Shown here piece after piece: positions 35,053 through 44,309 of a DNA stretch of 64,000 bases (positions are counted from its first letter, which is position 1; each line of letters begins with the position of its first letter). Under the pieces are notes generated by a model, which ran no database searches, was not told where the DNA came from, and was given only the letters and a program-made list of their open reading frames with translations. Location of the stretch: the NCBI GenBank assembly GCA_019233755.1, contig JAFAMD010000055.1:107168-171167 (forward strand), written 5' to 3'. Both the position numbers and the translations under genes were made by a program. This stretch comes from Acidobacteriaceae bacterium. GTDB lineage: Bacteria > Acidobacteriota > Terriglobia > Bryobacterales > Bryobacteraceae.

Positions 35053-36123
35053 TTACTGCTTAACCTGCCCGCTCGTTGCCCCACCCGCCGCATTCGCCGC
35101 GGAAGCGGCCCGCGCTCCCTTAGATGGCGTAATAGGTGGCGGCGCTCCACCCGCCTGCTGTGAAGCCGGCGTGTTCGGTGAGAGCGACTTGATATACGCA
35201 ATCAACTGAATCACATTCTCTTCCGATAGCTGCCCTTTGAAATTAGGCATGATGTTCGGTTCAAACCCCGACACAATCTTGGCGTTGGGATCCAGAATCG
35301 ATTCCCGCAGATACGCATCGTCCGCCGTTACGGTGCGTCCGTCCGCCAGTTGTACCGGTTTGTTGTAAATGCCTCGGAGCATCGGGCAGCGGCCCTGCTG
35401 GTCGAGCAGATGGCAGGTGGAGCAGCCATTCTGCTGGAACAGCGCCTCGCCCTGATCCGCCAGGCTGCCCTCGCCTCCGCCTCCGCTCGCCCACTTGGTA
35501 TATTCGCGCGGCTCCATCGCGTAAACCCAACCCACCATGCCGGCGTGCTGATTCCCGCAGTACTCAGTGCAGAAAAGGTGATACTTGCCTGGCTTTGTCG
35601 GCGTAAACCACAAGTTGTCGTAGTGCCCGGGCACCACATCGTGCCGCACCCGGAACGCTGGAATCGAGAAGCTGTGAATCACATCTTCCGAGGCCATTGT
35701 CAGCTTCACCGGCTGTCCTACGGGCACATGGAGCGCGTCGATCTCGCGCGTGCCGTCGGGATACTGTACCTTCCACATCCACTGCTTGCCCGTGACGAAA
35801 ACCTCCATCGCGTCCTTCGGTGGGTTCTGCGCCTGGAAGAACAGCTCCGCGCCCCACCAGAACATGACCAGCATGACCAGGAACGGCAAAATAGACCATG
35901 TCAGCTCGAGCACCGTCGAGCCCTCAATCTGCGTCGGGTGGGCATTGGCGCGGCGCCGGTACTTGAAGGCGAATCCGACCACGCCGATGAAAATAACTGC
36001 CGTCATGATGGCGGAGACGGCCACCAGAAACCAGTACAAATCATCAATCTGACCGGCTTGCTTCGAAGCTACCGGTGGAAAGAGAGGTAAATCTGCGAAA
36101 AGAGGGAGCAGGTTAGCTAACAT
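35053..36123 (-). CDS. coxB: Cytochrome c oxidase subunit II with fused cytochrome c domain
   Basis: Protein of 356 residues with two N-terminal membrane helices (YWFLVAVSAIMTAVIFIGVVG and STVLELTWSILPFLVMLVMFW), a cupredoxin domain with the CuA site in FCTEYCGNQHAGMVGW, and a C-terminal haem-c domain: CSTCH, with a Met ligand probably in NIMPNFKGQLSEEN. The fused cytochrome c makes it a caa3 enzyme that accepts electrons directly from a membrane-bound donor, fitting its place after alternative complex III. The end is Ala/Pro rich. Start overlaps the end of SCO1 by 11 bases. Confidence 0.95.
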   Translation of the reverse strand: MLANLLPLFADLPLFPPVASKQAGQIDDLYWFLVAVSAIMTAVIFIGVVGFAFKYRRRANAHPTQIEGSTVLELTWSILPFLVMLVMFWWGAELFFQAQNPPKDAMEVFVTGKQWMWKVQYPDGTREIDALHVPVGQPVKLTMASEDVIHSFSIPAFRVRHDVVPGHYDNLWFTPTKPGKYHLFCTEYCGNQHAGMVGWVYAMEPREYTKWASGGGGEGSLADQGEALFQQNGCSTCHLLDQQGRCPMLRGIYNKPVQLADGRTVTADDAYLRESILDPNAKIVSGFEPNIMPNFKGQLSEENVIQLIAYIKSLSPNTPASQQAGGAPPPITPSKGARAASAANAAGGATSGQVKQ

Positions 36124-36946
36124 GCCTCACCTCTTTCCACGCCGTCCGCTTATCTTTGGGTTTATCGTTTCGCATCAGGAGGTAGAGAAGTCCCGCCAAC
36201 ATAAAAACCGTTATGCCTGCGGCGATCTTCAGAATGTTGACGATCGCCAGTGTGTATCTGCCCTGTGTTGCGTCGTAGTGAAAACAAAACAGCAGCATGT
36301 AATCCACCGCGCTGCCAATTTTGTGTTGTGAAGCTTCTACCAGAGCCATCCGGACATCGGCCGGCGCATAGTCGATCCCGTAAAAATACTTCGACATCTT
36401 GCCGTCCGGCGTCGCCACCGTGATGCCGCCCGCGTGGACAAATTGCTGCGCCTTCGCATCCCAGCGATACCGGAACCCGACCGCATCAGTCAGCCGCTTG
36501 ATCGAAGTCTCATCTCCGGTGAGAAAATGCCAGCCCTCATTAAAGCCGGGCGCGTTGCCCGATTCTGCCCTGTACTTCGCCTTCGCCTCCGTTGCCTGCT
36601 GAGCGGTGTCTTTCGGATTGAAGCTGACCACCACCACGTTGTAGTCGCGCCCCGCCTTGAGCGAAATACGCTTTAACGATTGCACCGTTTCGTGCAGGCT
36701 CATGGGGCAGAGACTCGGGCAGGTAAAGTAGACCAGCGACAGAACCACGGGCTTGTCGCCGAAGTACTTCCACAACGCAACCGGCTGGTTTGTTTCGTCG
36801 TGAAAAACCGCATCGAGGGGAAGCTGAGAGTTGAGCTTCTGCTCGATCGTCACGCCCTTTGTGAGCGCGGGACGGGCGTATTGGGCGCCGAGCAGTCCAG
36901 CCCCCGCTATAGCCATCCAGACGCTCACAAACAACCTACTGCGCAT
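36113..36946 (-). CDS. SCO1/SenC copper chaperone for oxidase CuA
   Basis: Protein of 277 residues. Signal or anchor helix (LFVSVWMAIAGAGLLGA), thioredoxin-like domain with the copper-binding C-x3-C in YFTCPSLCPMSLHE and the distal His in FVHAGGITVATPDG, and a C-terminal membrane helix (KIAAGITVFMLAGLLYLLM). SCO proteins insert copper into the CuA site of subunit II or reduce its cysteines; coxB is the next gene. ATG 36946 is chosen because it begins the signal helix; an in-frame start at 37033 would add 29 unconserved residues within the upstream gene. Confidence 0.93.
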   Translation of the reverse strand: MRSRLFVSVWMAIAGAGLLGAQYARPALTKGVTIEQKLNSQLPLDAVFHDETNQPVALWKYFGDKPVVLSLVYFTCPSLCPMSLHETVQSLKRISLKAGRDYNVVVVSFNPKDTAQQATEAKAKYRAESGNAPGFNEGWHFLTGDETSIKRLTDAVGFRYRWDAKAQQFVHAGGITVATPDGKMSKYFYGIDYAPADVRMALVEASQHKIGSAVDYMLLFCFHYDATQGRYTLAIVNILKIAAGITVFMLAGLLYLLMRNDKPKDKRTAWKEVRHVS

Positions 36947-37481
36947 TTTTCTGAATTTCTCCTTGAATCTGGGGCCGCTGATAGGGGGCCGGCATTTCGT
37001 GAATGCTGCCCGAAAAATCGCGCCCGCCGCCACCCGGCGTCGTGATGCCCTTCGGTGCGTCAGGTGCGATCTTCAGCCGCGGAAGCACTGCTTCCATTGC
37101 CACGTTGATTGGAACGTGGAAGCGCCCATCCTGGTATTTGCCGTAGCTGTTCAGCATCTGATCTTCGTGCGCTCGCATCTCCGGCAACTCCTCCCAGGGA
37201 TGCACCTGCAGTTGCGGCGCAGGAGCAAGCACTCTCTCCGGAGCAAGCGGGCTCGGCAACTGCCCCGGCGGATGCTCCGCTGTCAGGATCTTCTGTATGC
37301 CGATAGTCAGCGCGAAGACCACCACGAGGGTGCCGCCGATGATGGCCAAGGACCAGATAACCAACCCGGCGCGGGCGTCGACATCTTCAAAACTCGTATG
37401 CTCGTGGCCGTGGATCGCCTGAGACGGTCCATGTGGATGAACGAGTTCGTTCGCTTTTGTTTCAGGCACGTGTGACTTCAT
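36936..37481 (-). CDS. Small membrane-anchored protein of the ACIII/oxidase operon, unknown function
   Basis: Protein of 181 residues. A polar His-rich N-terminus (HPHGPSQAIHGHEH) precedes a single membrane helix (LVIWSLAIIGGTLVVVFALTIG), then a Pro-rich periplasmic part with LQVHPWEELPEMRAHEDQML and a C-terminal stretch DGRFHVPINVAMEAVLPR. It overlaps actF upstream (ATGA) and SCO1 downstream, so it is made with the complex. Proteins like this are common at this position in ACIII-oxidase operons but have no assigned role. It could link the two complexes or help copper delivery (inference). Confidence 0.75.
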   Translation of the reverse strand: MKSHVPETKANELVHPHGPSQAIHGHEHTSFEDVDARAGLVIWSLAIIGGTLVVVFALTIGIQKILTAEHPPGQLPSPLAPERVLAPAPQLQVHPWEELPEMRAHEDQMLNSYGKYQDGRFHVPINVAMEAVLPRLKIAPDAPKGITTPGGGGRDFSGSIHEMPAPYQRPQIQGEIQKNAQ

Positions 37482-38698
37482 GCGGCTACCTCCTCGGGCA
37501 GCGGATGCATCACTCGCGGATCACGCAGCGGCAGCAACGGCCGTTGCCTCAAGTTGCCGAGATACAGATAGAGCCAGATGCCTCCGATTCCGATGAAGGC
37601 CGCAAAATCGGTCCAGTAGATTGCAAAACCCTTCGTCCGGAAAGTCGGCTCCACAACCCAGAACAGGTCAACCGCGCGGGCACACAGAATCCAGACTGCC
37701 ACTCGAATCAGCCGCTTCGGATCGCGCTTGCGCGTCTGCGAAAGCAAACCCAGGAATGGAATCAGGAACATGGTAAGCGACACCAACGCCGCAACTACGG
37801 TCCATCCTCCGCGCACGCGCACCAGGTACCAGCTAAGCTCCTGCGGCAGGTTCGCCGGCCAGACAATGATGAGCTGCGACACCGAAAGATAAGTCCAGAA
37901 AATCGTGAACGCGAACATCATGTTGCCCAGGTCGTGCAAAACCACCGAGTTGATGCGTCCGCCGAACCGGTCCCCCTTTGAAGTAAGGATCAGTACCGTG
38001 ATTACTAGCGCGAACGTCTGCAGCACGTCGCCGAATAGCAGCATCGCGCCATAGATCGTCGAAAAGAACTGCGCATCTGCCGAAAGCAACCAGTCGATGT
38101 AGGCAAATGTCGCCGTGAGTGTTACCACCAGGCAGCCTGGGGCGGAGAAAGCTCGCATGCGATCAAGCAGCGTCGGATCTCCGGTCCGGTCATGCTGGTC
38201 GGCCATCTTGAAAACCCGGTAACCCCAGAAGGCCCAGACAGCGAAGTAGATTGCGGCGCGCACCAGGAAGAAGGGAACATTCAGGTACGGGGCCTTATGC
38301 TGCAGAATGGCTCGCGAAATCGGATTGCTGACCGTGTCGATATGCGTCCACGGATAAATATCCTTCAGTCCGATTAGCAGGATCACAAACAACACGAAGA
38401 AAAACGGCAGCGTGCGCATCGCCGCCTCCAGGTAGCGCCGGGACGTCACGCCCCAGCGCCCGCCTACCGTATGGTTGAGCATCAGGATGCCTAGCCCGCC
38501 GATGGTGAATCCACCCCAATACAGAAACGCAAACAAAAAGGACTGGAAGAAGTAAGCCCGGTTGTAAAAGAAGCCCGCCACACATAGCAAGGCCCCCAGG
38601 CCGCCCACTACGCCCGCAATCCGCTCTACGCTTGCCGCCTTGGGGCCTAGGCGGATCTCTGGTATTCGAAGATTGTCCTCGTGTACGTGATTGCTCAC
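37478..38698 (-). CDS. actF: Alternative complex III, quinone-binding NrfD-like subunit ActF
   Basis: Polytopic membrane protein of 406 residues with about ten helices, for example VVGGLGALLCVAGFFYNRAYF, LYWGGFTIGGLGILMLNHTVGG and FTIFWTYLSVSQLIIVWPANLPQE. The last block is the signature of the second NrfD-like (PSR-C) subunit of alternative complex III. With ActC it forms the membrane core and probably takes part in quinol handling or proton movement. Start overlaps actE by four bases. Confidence 0.92.
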   Translation of the reverse strand: MSNHVHEDNLRIPEIRLGPKAASVERIAGVVGGLGALLCVAGFFYNRAYFFQSFLFAFLYWGGFTIGGLGILMLNHTVGGRWGVTSRRYLEAAMRTLPFFFVLFVILLIGLKDIYPWTHIDTVSNPISRAILQHKAPYLNVPFFLVRAAIYFAVWAFWGYRVFKMADQHDRTGDPTLLDRMRAFSAPGCLVVTLTATFAYIDWLLSADAQFFSTIYGAMLLFGDVLQTFALVITVLILTSKGDRFGGRINSVVLHDLGNMMFAFTIFWTYLSVSQLIIVWPANLPQELSWYLVRVRGGWTVVAALVSLTMFLIPFLGLLSQTRKRDPKRLIRVAVWILCARAVDLFWVVEPTFRTKGFAIYWTDFAAFIGIGGIWLYLYLGNLRQRPLLPLRDPRVMHPLPEEVAA

Positions 38699-39291
38699 TT
38701 CATTCCTCCAGCGGTGCCGCCGCCCTGCGTTTTGTTTTGAGTCTGCTGCGTCAGGTCAGGCGGAGCGTTCTGGCTCAATTGCAGGGTGCGGATGTAGGCC
38801 GCAATGCGCCACCGGTCGTCGTTTGACACGCGCGATGCATAGCTGTACATGGCCCCGTAGCCGTTCGTCATGACGTCGAAAAAATGCCCGATCGGTGCGT
38901 CCATCAGTCGCTTGTCCGTATAGTTAGGCGGCTGCCGAAGCCCGCGCGCCACCACCATGCCATGGCCGTTTCCCAGCCTTCCATGGCACGGCGAGCAGTA
39001 AATGTTGAACCGCTCCTGCCCGCGCTGTAAGTCTTCCCGCGTAATCTGAATCGGCAGATATTCGACGTCTTTCCCGTTTATCTTGCCCGTGTACCGCGCC
39101 TCGTCGAGGTGCAGTTGCCCGCGCGCCACCGTGTCGGGAATCGTGGGCCTCTCTGAGCGCCCATCGCCGAAGAAGTCGGTTGAGGCAAATGGCTTGTAGC
39201 GCGGTTGGTTGTGCATGTCATCGCGACACGCGGTGGTGCCCGCCACCGTCAGCAGAACCGCCAGCCAGGCTCCTTTGCTACGCCGGAACAA
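38695..39291 (-). CDS. actE: Alternative complex III, monohaem cytochrome c lipoprotein ActE
   Basis: Protein of 198 residues with a lipoprotein leader (AWLAVLLTVAGTTAC, the cysteine being the lipidation site) and one haem-c motif CSPCHGRLG; the axial Met may lie near APIGHFFDVMTNGYGAMYSY. It passes electrons from the multihaem subunit to the oxidase. The start overlaps actD by 14 bases and its stop overlaps actF. Confidence 0.92.
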   Translation of the reverse strand: MFRRSKGAWLAVLLTVAGTTACRDDMHNQPRYKPFASTDFFGDGRSERPTIPDTVARGQLHLDEARYTGKINGKDVEYLPIQITREDLQRGQERFNIYCSPCHGRLGNGHGMVVARGLRQPPNYTDKRLMDAPIGHFFDVMTNGYGAMYSYASRVSNDDRWRIAAYIRTLQLSQNAPPDLTQQTQNKTQGGGTAGGMK

Positions 39292-39835
39292 CCGTCACCT
39301 CTCTTCCTCCCAGATCCCGCAGAAATTCCAGCGTGTCCTCAACGCGGAACAGGGGATCGGACGACTCAATGCACAGGAAAAACCTATCGACCGACGCTCT
39401 CTCAAATGCCGGAACATTGAAAACCGGATGATATGGTTTCGGCAGTCCGTTCATCGCAAACATGCTGAACATCGCCGTCAAGCCGGCCAGCAGCACCATA
39501 CACTCGAAAGTAATCGGAATATAGGCGGGCCAACTGTTCAGCGGGCGTCCGCCTACGTTGTGCGGATAAGCAATCACCGTAATCCATTCGAGCAGTCCGA
39601 AGCCCCCGACCGCGCCGCAGATGCCTGCTATCAGCACGCACAGCGCAACCCTGTTGCGCTTGAACCCGATGGCTTCCGCAAGTCCTTCCACCGGCATGGG
39701 CGCATAAGCGTCCATCCGCCGGAATCCCGCCCCATAGGCCCGTTTGCAAGCCGTTATCAGTTCCTCCGGCGTGTCGAATTCGGCCATTGCTCCGTGAATA
39801 GTAGGAAGTTCCCTGAGCTCTACTCCGTGGCTCAT
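39278..39835 (-). CDS. actD: Alternative complex III subunit ActD (DUF3341)
   Basis: Protein of 185 residues: an N-terminal soluble part (GAMAEFDTPEELITACKRAYGAGFRRMDAYAP), followed by two membrane helices around ALCVLIAGICGAVGGFGLLEW and YIPITFECMVLLAGLTAMFSM, and a soluble end with FFLCIESSDPLF. This is the DUF3341 pattern of ActD, a membrane subunit without redox cofactors. Overlaps both neighbours. Confidence 0.93.
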   Translation of the reverse strand: MSHGVELRELPTIHGAMAEFDTPEELITACKRAYGAGFRRMDAYAPMPVEGLAEAIGFKRNRVALCVLIAGICGAVGGFGLLEWITVIAYPHNVGGRPLNSWPAYIPITFECMVLLAGLTAMFSMFAMNGLPKPYHPVFNVPAFERASVDRFFLCIESSDPLFRVEDTLEFLRDLGGREVTVVPA

Positions 39836-41244
39836 ACCTTCTCCTCGTAAGCATGTTGCAGATGCTTTGCGTGGTGCATGTCCTCACGAACCTCGAAGAT
39901 CGAGATGGAGGGGAGCGCGCGCACGAACAGGAAAATCAGGAATAGGAAGAACCCAATCGTTCCGGCGTAAGTCGCCACGTCCCACACCGTCGGAATGTAA
40001 GTGCCCCAGGAAGAGGGCAGGAAATCGCGATGCAGGCTGGTTACCACGATTTCAAAGCGCTCCAGCCACATTCCGATATTGATGATGATCGAGAGGATCC
40101 ACACCAGCGTGATGTTCAGCCGTACCTTCCGAATCCATAACAACTGCGGCAGCAGAATGTTACAGAGAATCAGCAGGGCGTAAGTGAAGGCATACGGCCC
40201 GGTAACCCGGTTCCAGTACATGAAACTCTCGTACTTGTCGCCGCTGTACCACGCGAAGAAGGCTTCCATCGCATAACCGTACGCGACAATCAGTCCTGTG
40301 CCGAGCATGAGCTTCGCGGCGGCTTCAATGTGCCGCATGGTGATCAGATCACGCATGTTGTACCAGGAGCGCAGCGGAATAATCAGCGTCAATACCATCG
40401 CGAAGCCGGAGTAAATAGCGCCGGCCACGAAGTATGGCGGGAAAATGGTCGTGTGCCAGCCCGGAATTACGCTGATGGCGAAGTCGAAGCTGACAATCGT
40501 GTGTACCGAAAGTACCAGCGGCGTCGCCAGGCCGGCTAACAGCAGGTACGCCTTCTGATAGCGATGCCAATGTCTGGCAGATCCGCGCCAGCCGAGCGAC
40601 AGTACTCCGTAAATCTTCCGTTGCCACAGGTGCGGCGCCGTGTCGCGCATGCTCGCCAGGTCGGGAACCAGGCCCGTATACCAGAACACTAACGAAATCG
40701 TTCCGTATGTCGAAACCGCAAATACGTCCCACTCGAGCGGACTGCGCGGTTGCGGCCACAGCCACATGGAATTCGGATACGGGAATAGCCAGTAAGCCAG
40801 CCACGGTCTGCCGAGATGCAGAATCGGGAACATGCCGGCGCAAGCCACCGCGAACAGCGTCATGGCTTCCGAGAACCGGTTGATGGATGTGCGCCAATCC
40901 TGCTTTAACAGGAACAGAATGGCCGAGATCAGCGTCCCGGCATGGCCGATACCGATCCACCAGACGAAGTTGACGATCGCAAAGCCCCAGCCGACGGGAA
41001 TGTTCACGCCCCAGATGCCAATGCCTTTCGTAAACAGCACCCACATCGCTCCCATGAGTATGTTTACGAAGACAAACGAGATGAAGGCGCCGATGAGCCA
41101 TTTCCTCGGCGCCTTCGTCAAGGGCAGATAAACGATGCCGGCAATGCGCTCCGTGACTGTGTTGTTGTCGTGCCCTGGCCCTAAAATCTGATCGGGACCA
41201 GGATCAGGCATTTCTTGCTTGGGAAGATACTCTGTGGTTGCCAC
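39832..41244 (-). CDS. actC: Alternative complex III NrfD-like membrane subunit ActC
   Basis: Protein of 470 residues with about ten membrane helices and the NrfD/PSR-C pattern: INFVWWIGIGHAGTLISAIL near the N-terminus and IIINIGMWLERFEIVVTSL late in the chain, both strongly conserved in ActC. It is the main membrane subunit and holds the predicted quinol-binding site. It starts two bases after the actB stop and its stop overlaps actD. Confidence 0.95.
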   Translation of the reverse strand: MATTEYLPKQEMPDPGPDQILGPGHDNNTVTERIAGIVYLPLTKAPRKWLIGAFISFVFVNILMGAMWVLFTKGIGIWGVNIPVGWGFAIVNFVWWIGIGHAGTLISAILFLLKQDWRTSINRFSEAMTLFAVACAGMFPILHLGRPWLAYWLFPYPNSMWLWPQPRSPLEWDVFAVSTYGTISLVFWYTGLVPDLASMRDTAPHLWQRKIYGVLSLGWRGSARHWHRYQKAYLLLAGLATPLVLSVHTIVSFDFAISVIPGWHTTIFPPYFVAGAIYSGFAMVLTLIIPLRSWYNMRDLITMRHIEAAAKLMLGTGLIVAYGYAMEAFFAWYSGDKYESFMYWNRVTGPYAFTYALLILCNILLPQLLWIRKVRLNITLVWILSIIINIGMWLERFEIVVTSLHRDFLPSSWGTYIPTVWDVATYAGTIGFFLFLIFLFVRALPSISIFEVREDMHHAKHLQHAYEEKV

Positions 41245-41246
41245 GC

Positions 41247-44200
41247 CTAACCTCTCACCGTCTCACTCGGCTGGAGAGCCTCGTTGGGGTTGCGAACGTA
41301 ACCGAGATACTGCGTGCGCGGGTGCGTGTTCAAATCGTCAAGCAACCCGTAAACCCGCGGCAGCGCCTGCAGCTTCGCTACCTTGCTGCTTTTTTCGTTC
41401 AAATCGCCGAAAGTAATCGCCTGCGTCGGACACACCTGCTGGCAGGCGGTCTTGATCTCGCCGTCGCGCACCCGCCGGTTCTCTTTCTCCGACTGGATCT
41501 TCACCTCTTGTATGCGCTGCACGCAGTAAGAGCACTTTTCCATCACGCCGCGGCTGCGCACCGTCACATCCGGGTTGCGCACGCCATAAAGGCTCTGGGT
41601 ATTCCAGTCTGAGTACAGGTAGAAGTTAAAGCGCCGCACCTTATAAGGACAGTTGTTGGAGCAGTAGCGGGTTCCGACGCAGCGGTTGTACACCATCTGG
41701 TTGAGCCCTTCCTTGCTGTGAACCGTCGCCGCGACGGGACAAACCACCTCGCAGGGCGCATCTTCGCAATGCATGCAGGGAACCGGCTGGTTGTACGAAG
41801 CCGGGTTGTCGAGGTTGCCGTGGTAATACCGGTCCACCCGGATCCAGTGCATATGCCGTCCGCGCGCCACCTGGTCTTTGCCAACAACCGCTATGTTGTT
41901 TTCCGCCTGGCAGGCAACAATGCACGCGCTGCATCCGGTGCAGACGTTCAGATCGATCGTCATGCCCCACTTGTAGCCGGTATAGGGGAAGTCGTTAGGG
42001 TAATAAAGGGTTTCGTCCCGTGGAAGCGGCTTATCCTCCGCTTCCATCGTGGGAAAGTCGGGATGCTTGCGGTACTCGGCGATATCCGCCATGCGCACCG
42101 GGTCGCGCCCCGCCATGGTTTGTGTTTCCTGTACATCCGCGATGCCCATCTGCCGGCCGGTTGCAGTGATCGACCCGCCGGCTATCCACGGCGTCTTTGC
42201 ATCCTGTATCAGGTAGGCGTTATAGCCGATGTCCGTGCCGACACGCCCGGATGCCTTGCGCCCATATCCCAGATGGACCGTGAAAGAGTCCTCCGCGTGC
42301 CCTGGCAGAACCCATGCGGGACCTTCCACTGTCCTGCCGTTTACCGTGACGCGGAGAATGTAGCCTTTATCCACCTTGAGCTGCGCCGCGTTCTTCGGGC
42401 TGACGAAAATGACGTTGTCCCACGTCATCTTGCTCTGTGGCTTGGGACATTCCTGCAACCAGCCGTTGTTGGCCCAGCTCCCGTCGCCGATCGTGGGATC
42501 AGGGCGAAACACAATCTCGGTGCCGCTGATCGGCTGCATATCGAGCGCCGGCAGAGGAGCCGCATTTCCGTTGATGGTTCCCAGTGCGCTTCCCGCAATC
42601 CAGCCGTCATGCAGCGACGTCTTCCATGTCCCGTCGAAATCGTTCTTGATCTGGCTCTGCCAATAACCCTTTACAATGTCGTGCGAGCTCTGATCGGGCT
42701 TTCCCAATAGAATCGTCAGCAGCTCATGCGCACTCTTGCCGCCATATAACGGCTCAATCAGCGGCTGTTGAATGGTCACTGTCCCGTCGAACGCCCGTGA
42801 ATCTGACCAGGCTTCCAGGTAATGCGCTTCCGGAATATGCCAGTGACTCCACCGCGAGGTCTCATCGAACATCTGCCCGAGCCGCACCACCAGCCGCGCC
42901 TTCCGGATCGCCTGTTCAAAATTCAACGTTGCGGGCGCGTCATAGACGGGGTTTTGGTGGAAGATGACCAGCGTTTCTACCTTCCCGCTGTTCAAATCGT
43001 TCGTGAGGTCTTCTATCGATAGCGTGTTTTCCGGCTCGACTCCTTCGTAAATTCGAACCGTAGTCCCGACATTTCCCAGCGCAGCATTCATCGCATACGC
43101 TGCCAGGTGTACACTCTCCGGTTGGAATTCGCCCGGGATGACCACGCAGCGGCCCTTCGACTTTTGTAGGTCCTGGGCCACCGCAGGCAGCCACTCCGGC
43201 GCCGCGGTGCCCGCCTCCGGTGCATTCACCCCGCATGCTTTCGCAAGCTGGTAAGCAATCGCCGGAATGGCGCTGCTCTTCACCGGCACGTGATGATCCG
43301 CGAGCGATCCGCTCACGGATCGTGCCGACTCGATCGCGTACAGCCGAACCGGCGTCTGCCCCTCATCCACCGCCTTGCGCGCCGAAAACTGCCGCGCATA
43401 GACCAGTGCCGCGGGGCCGTTATTCAGGAAATCGCTCTCCAGGCTGACGATAACGTCGGCCTTCGAAAGGTCATAGGCGATGAAGGCATTGCGTCCGGCG
43501 ATCTTTCTCGCCGCATTCGCTACCGCCGGGTTCACAGAAGGCTCGTGCACGTACCACTTGGCCGCCGGCCACTGATTCCGCAGCGCATTCATCTGGCTGA
43601 TCAGCGTGGGTGAAGTCGTCACTCCGCTGAGAATGGCGAGCCCCTCCCCTTTACGCCCGGCGATGCTTTGCGCCTCCTCGCTGAACCGTCCCGTAAACGA
43701 CGGCCACGTGCTGAGCCGCCCTTCATGCAGCACCGTTTCCGAGCGGTCCGGATCATAAAGGTTCAAAACCGACGCCTGCTCGAAATACGTTGTTGCTCCC
43801 AGGCTGGCGGGATGATCCGGATTGCCCTCCACCTTTGTCGGGCGGTTGAGATGGCTCTCTACCAGCAGGCCGCGCGCATATCCCGCAACGGGCATTGCGG
43901 TCGCGTAGAACAGCGGTACGCCGGGTATGACATTTTCCGGCTGCCGCACGTACGGAACAATCAGTTCCTTCGGCTGCTTCGTGCAGGCCGCGGCTCCCGC
44001 CATCGCCAGCGAAGCCGCCATCACCTTCAGCAGACTGCGCCGGTCAACCCCCTGCGGAATCTGTCCGGAAAGCCCCGGAAACTCCTGCTCGATGTAGTCC
44101 TTCAGGTCGTCGGTTTCGGCTGCTTCCTCCAGCGTTCGCCAGAACGTGGGTCCGCGGCCCGCAGCCAGCTTCTCGCGAAGGGCTGCAATGTCGACCGTCT

Positions 44201-44309
44201 TGCGCGGTTGCTCCAGCAGAGACTCTAACGGGACGAACCCGCCGACCGTTTTGCTGTCCCGGCCGTGTTCGTGATCTGCGTGTTGCGAAGAATGCGGCAT
44301 TTCTATCAT
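41247..44309 (-). CDS. actB: Alternative complex III iron-sulfur/molybdopterin-like subunit ActB
   Basis: Protein of about 1020 residues. A twin-arginine-like segment (RRSLLKVMAASLAMAGAAAC) lies after about 90 residues, then a molybdopterin-oxidoreductase-like domain that in this family binds no cofactor (about 130-720), then a ferredoxin domain with four cysteine groups: CTGCSACIVAC, CMHCEDAPCEVVC, CVGTRYCSNNC and CSYCVQRI plus a late CQQVC. These would hold three 4Fe-4S and one 3Fe-4S cluster. ATG 44309 is preferred because it overlaps the actA stop (ATGA); a TTG at 44327 is less likely. It carries electrons within the complex. Confidence 0.95.
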   Translation of the reverse strand: MIEMPHSSQHADHEHGRDSKTVGGFVPLESLLEQPRKTVDIAALREKLAAGRGPTFWRTLEEAAETDDLKDYIEQEFPGLSGQIPQGVDRRSLLKVMAASLAMAGAAACTKQPKELIVPYVRQPENVIPGVPLFYATAMPVAGYARGLLVESHLNRPTKVEGNPDHPASLGATTYFEQASVLNLYDPDRSETVLHEGRLSTWPSFTGRFSEEAQSIAGRKGEGLAILSGVTTSPTLISQMNALRNQWPAAKWYVHEPSVNPAVANAARKIAGRNAFIAYDLSKADVIVSLESDFLNNGPAALVYARQFSARKAVDEGQTPVRLYAIESARSVSGSLADHHVPVKSSAIPAIAYQLAKACGVNAPEAGTAAPEWLPAVAQDLQKSKGRCVVIPGEFQPESVHLAAYAMNAALGNVGTTVRIYEGVEPENTLSIEDLTNDLNSGKVETLVIFHQNPVYDAPATLNFEQAIRKARLVVRLGQMFDETSRWSHWHIPEAHYLEAWSDSRAFDGTVTIQQPLIEPLYGGKSAHELLTILLGKPDQSSHDIVKGYWQSQIKNDFDGTWKTSLHDGWIAGSALGTINGNAAPLPALDMQPISGTEIVFRPDPTIGDGSWANNGWLQECPKPQSKMTWDNVIFVSPKNAAQLKVDKGYILRVTVNGRTVEGPAWVLPGHAEDSFTVHLGYGRKASGRVGTDIGYNAYLIQDAKTPWIAGGSITATGRQMGIADVQETQTMAGRDPVRMADIAEYRKHPDFPTMEAEDKPLPRDETLYYPNDFPYTGYKWGMTIDLNVCTGCSACIVACQAENNIAVVGKDQVARGRHMHWIRVDRYYHGNLDNPASYNQPVPCMHCEDAPCEVVCPVAATVHSKEGLNQMVYNRCVGTRYCSNNCPYKVRRFNFYLYSDWNTQSLYGVRNPDVTVRSRGVMEKCSYCVQRIQEVKIQSEKENRRVRDGEIKTACQQVCPTQAITFGDLNEKSSKVAKLQALPRVYGLLDDLNTHPRTQYLGYVRNPNEALQPSETVRG

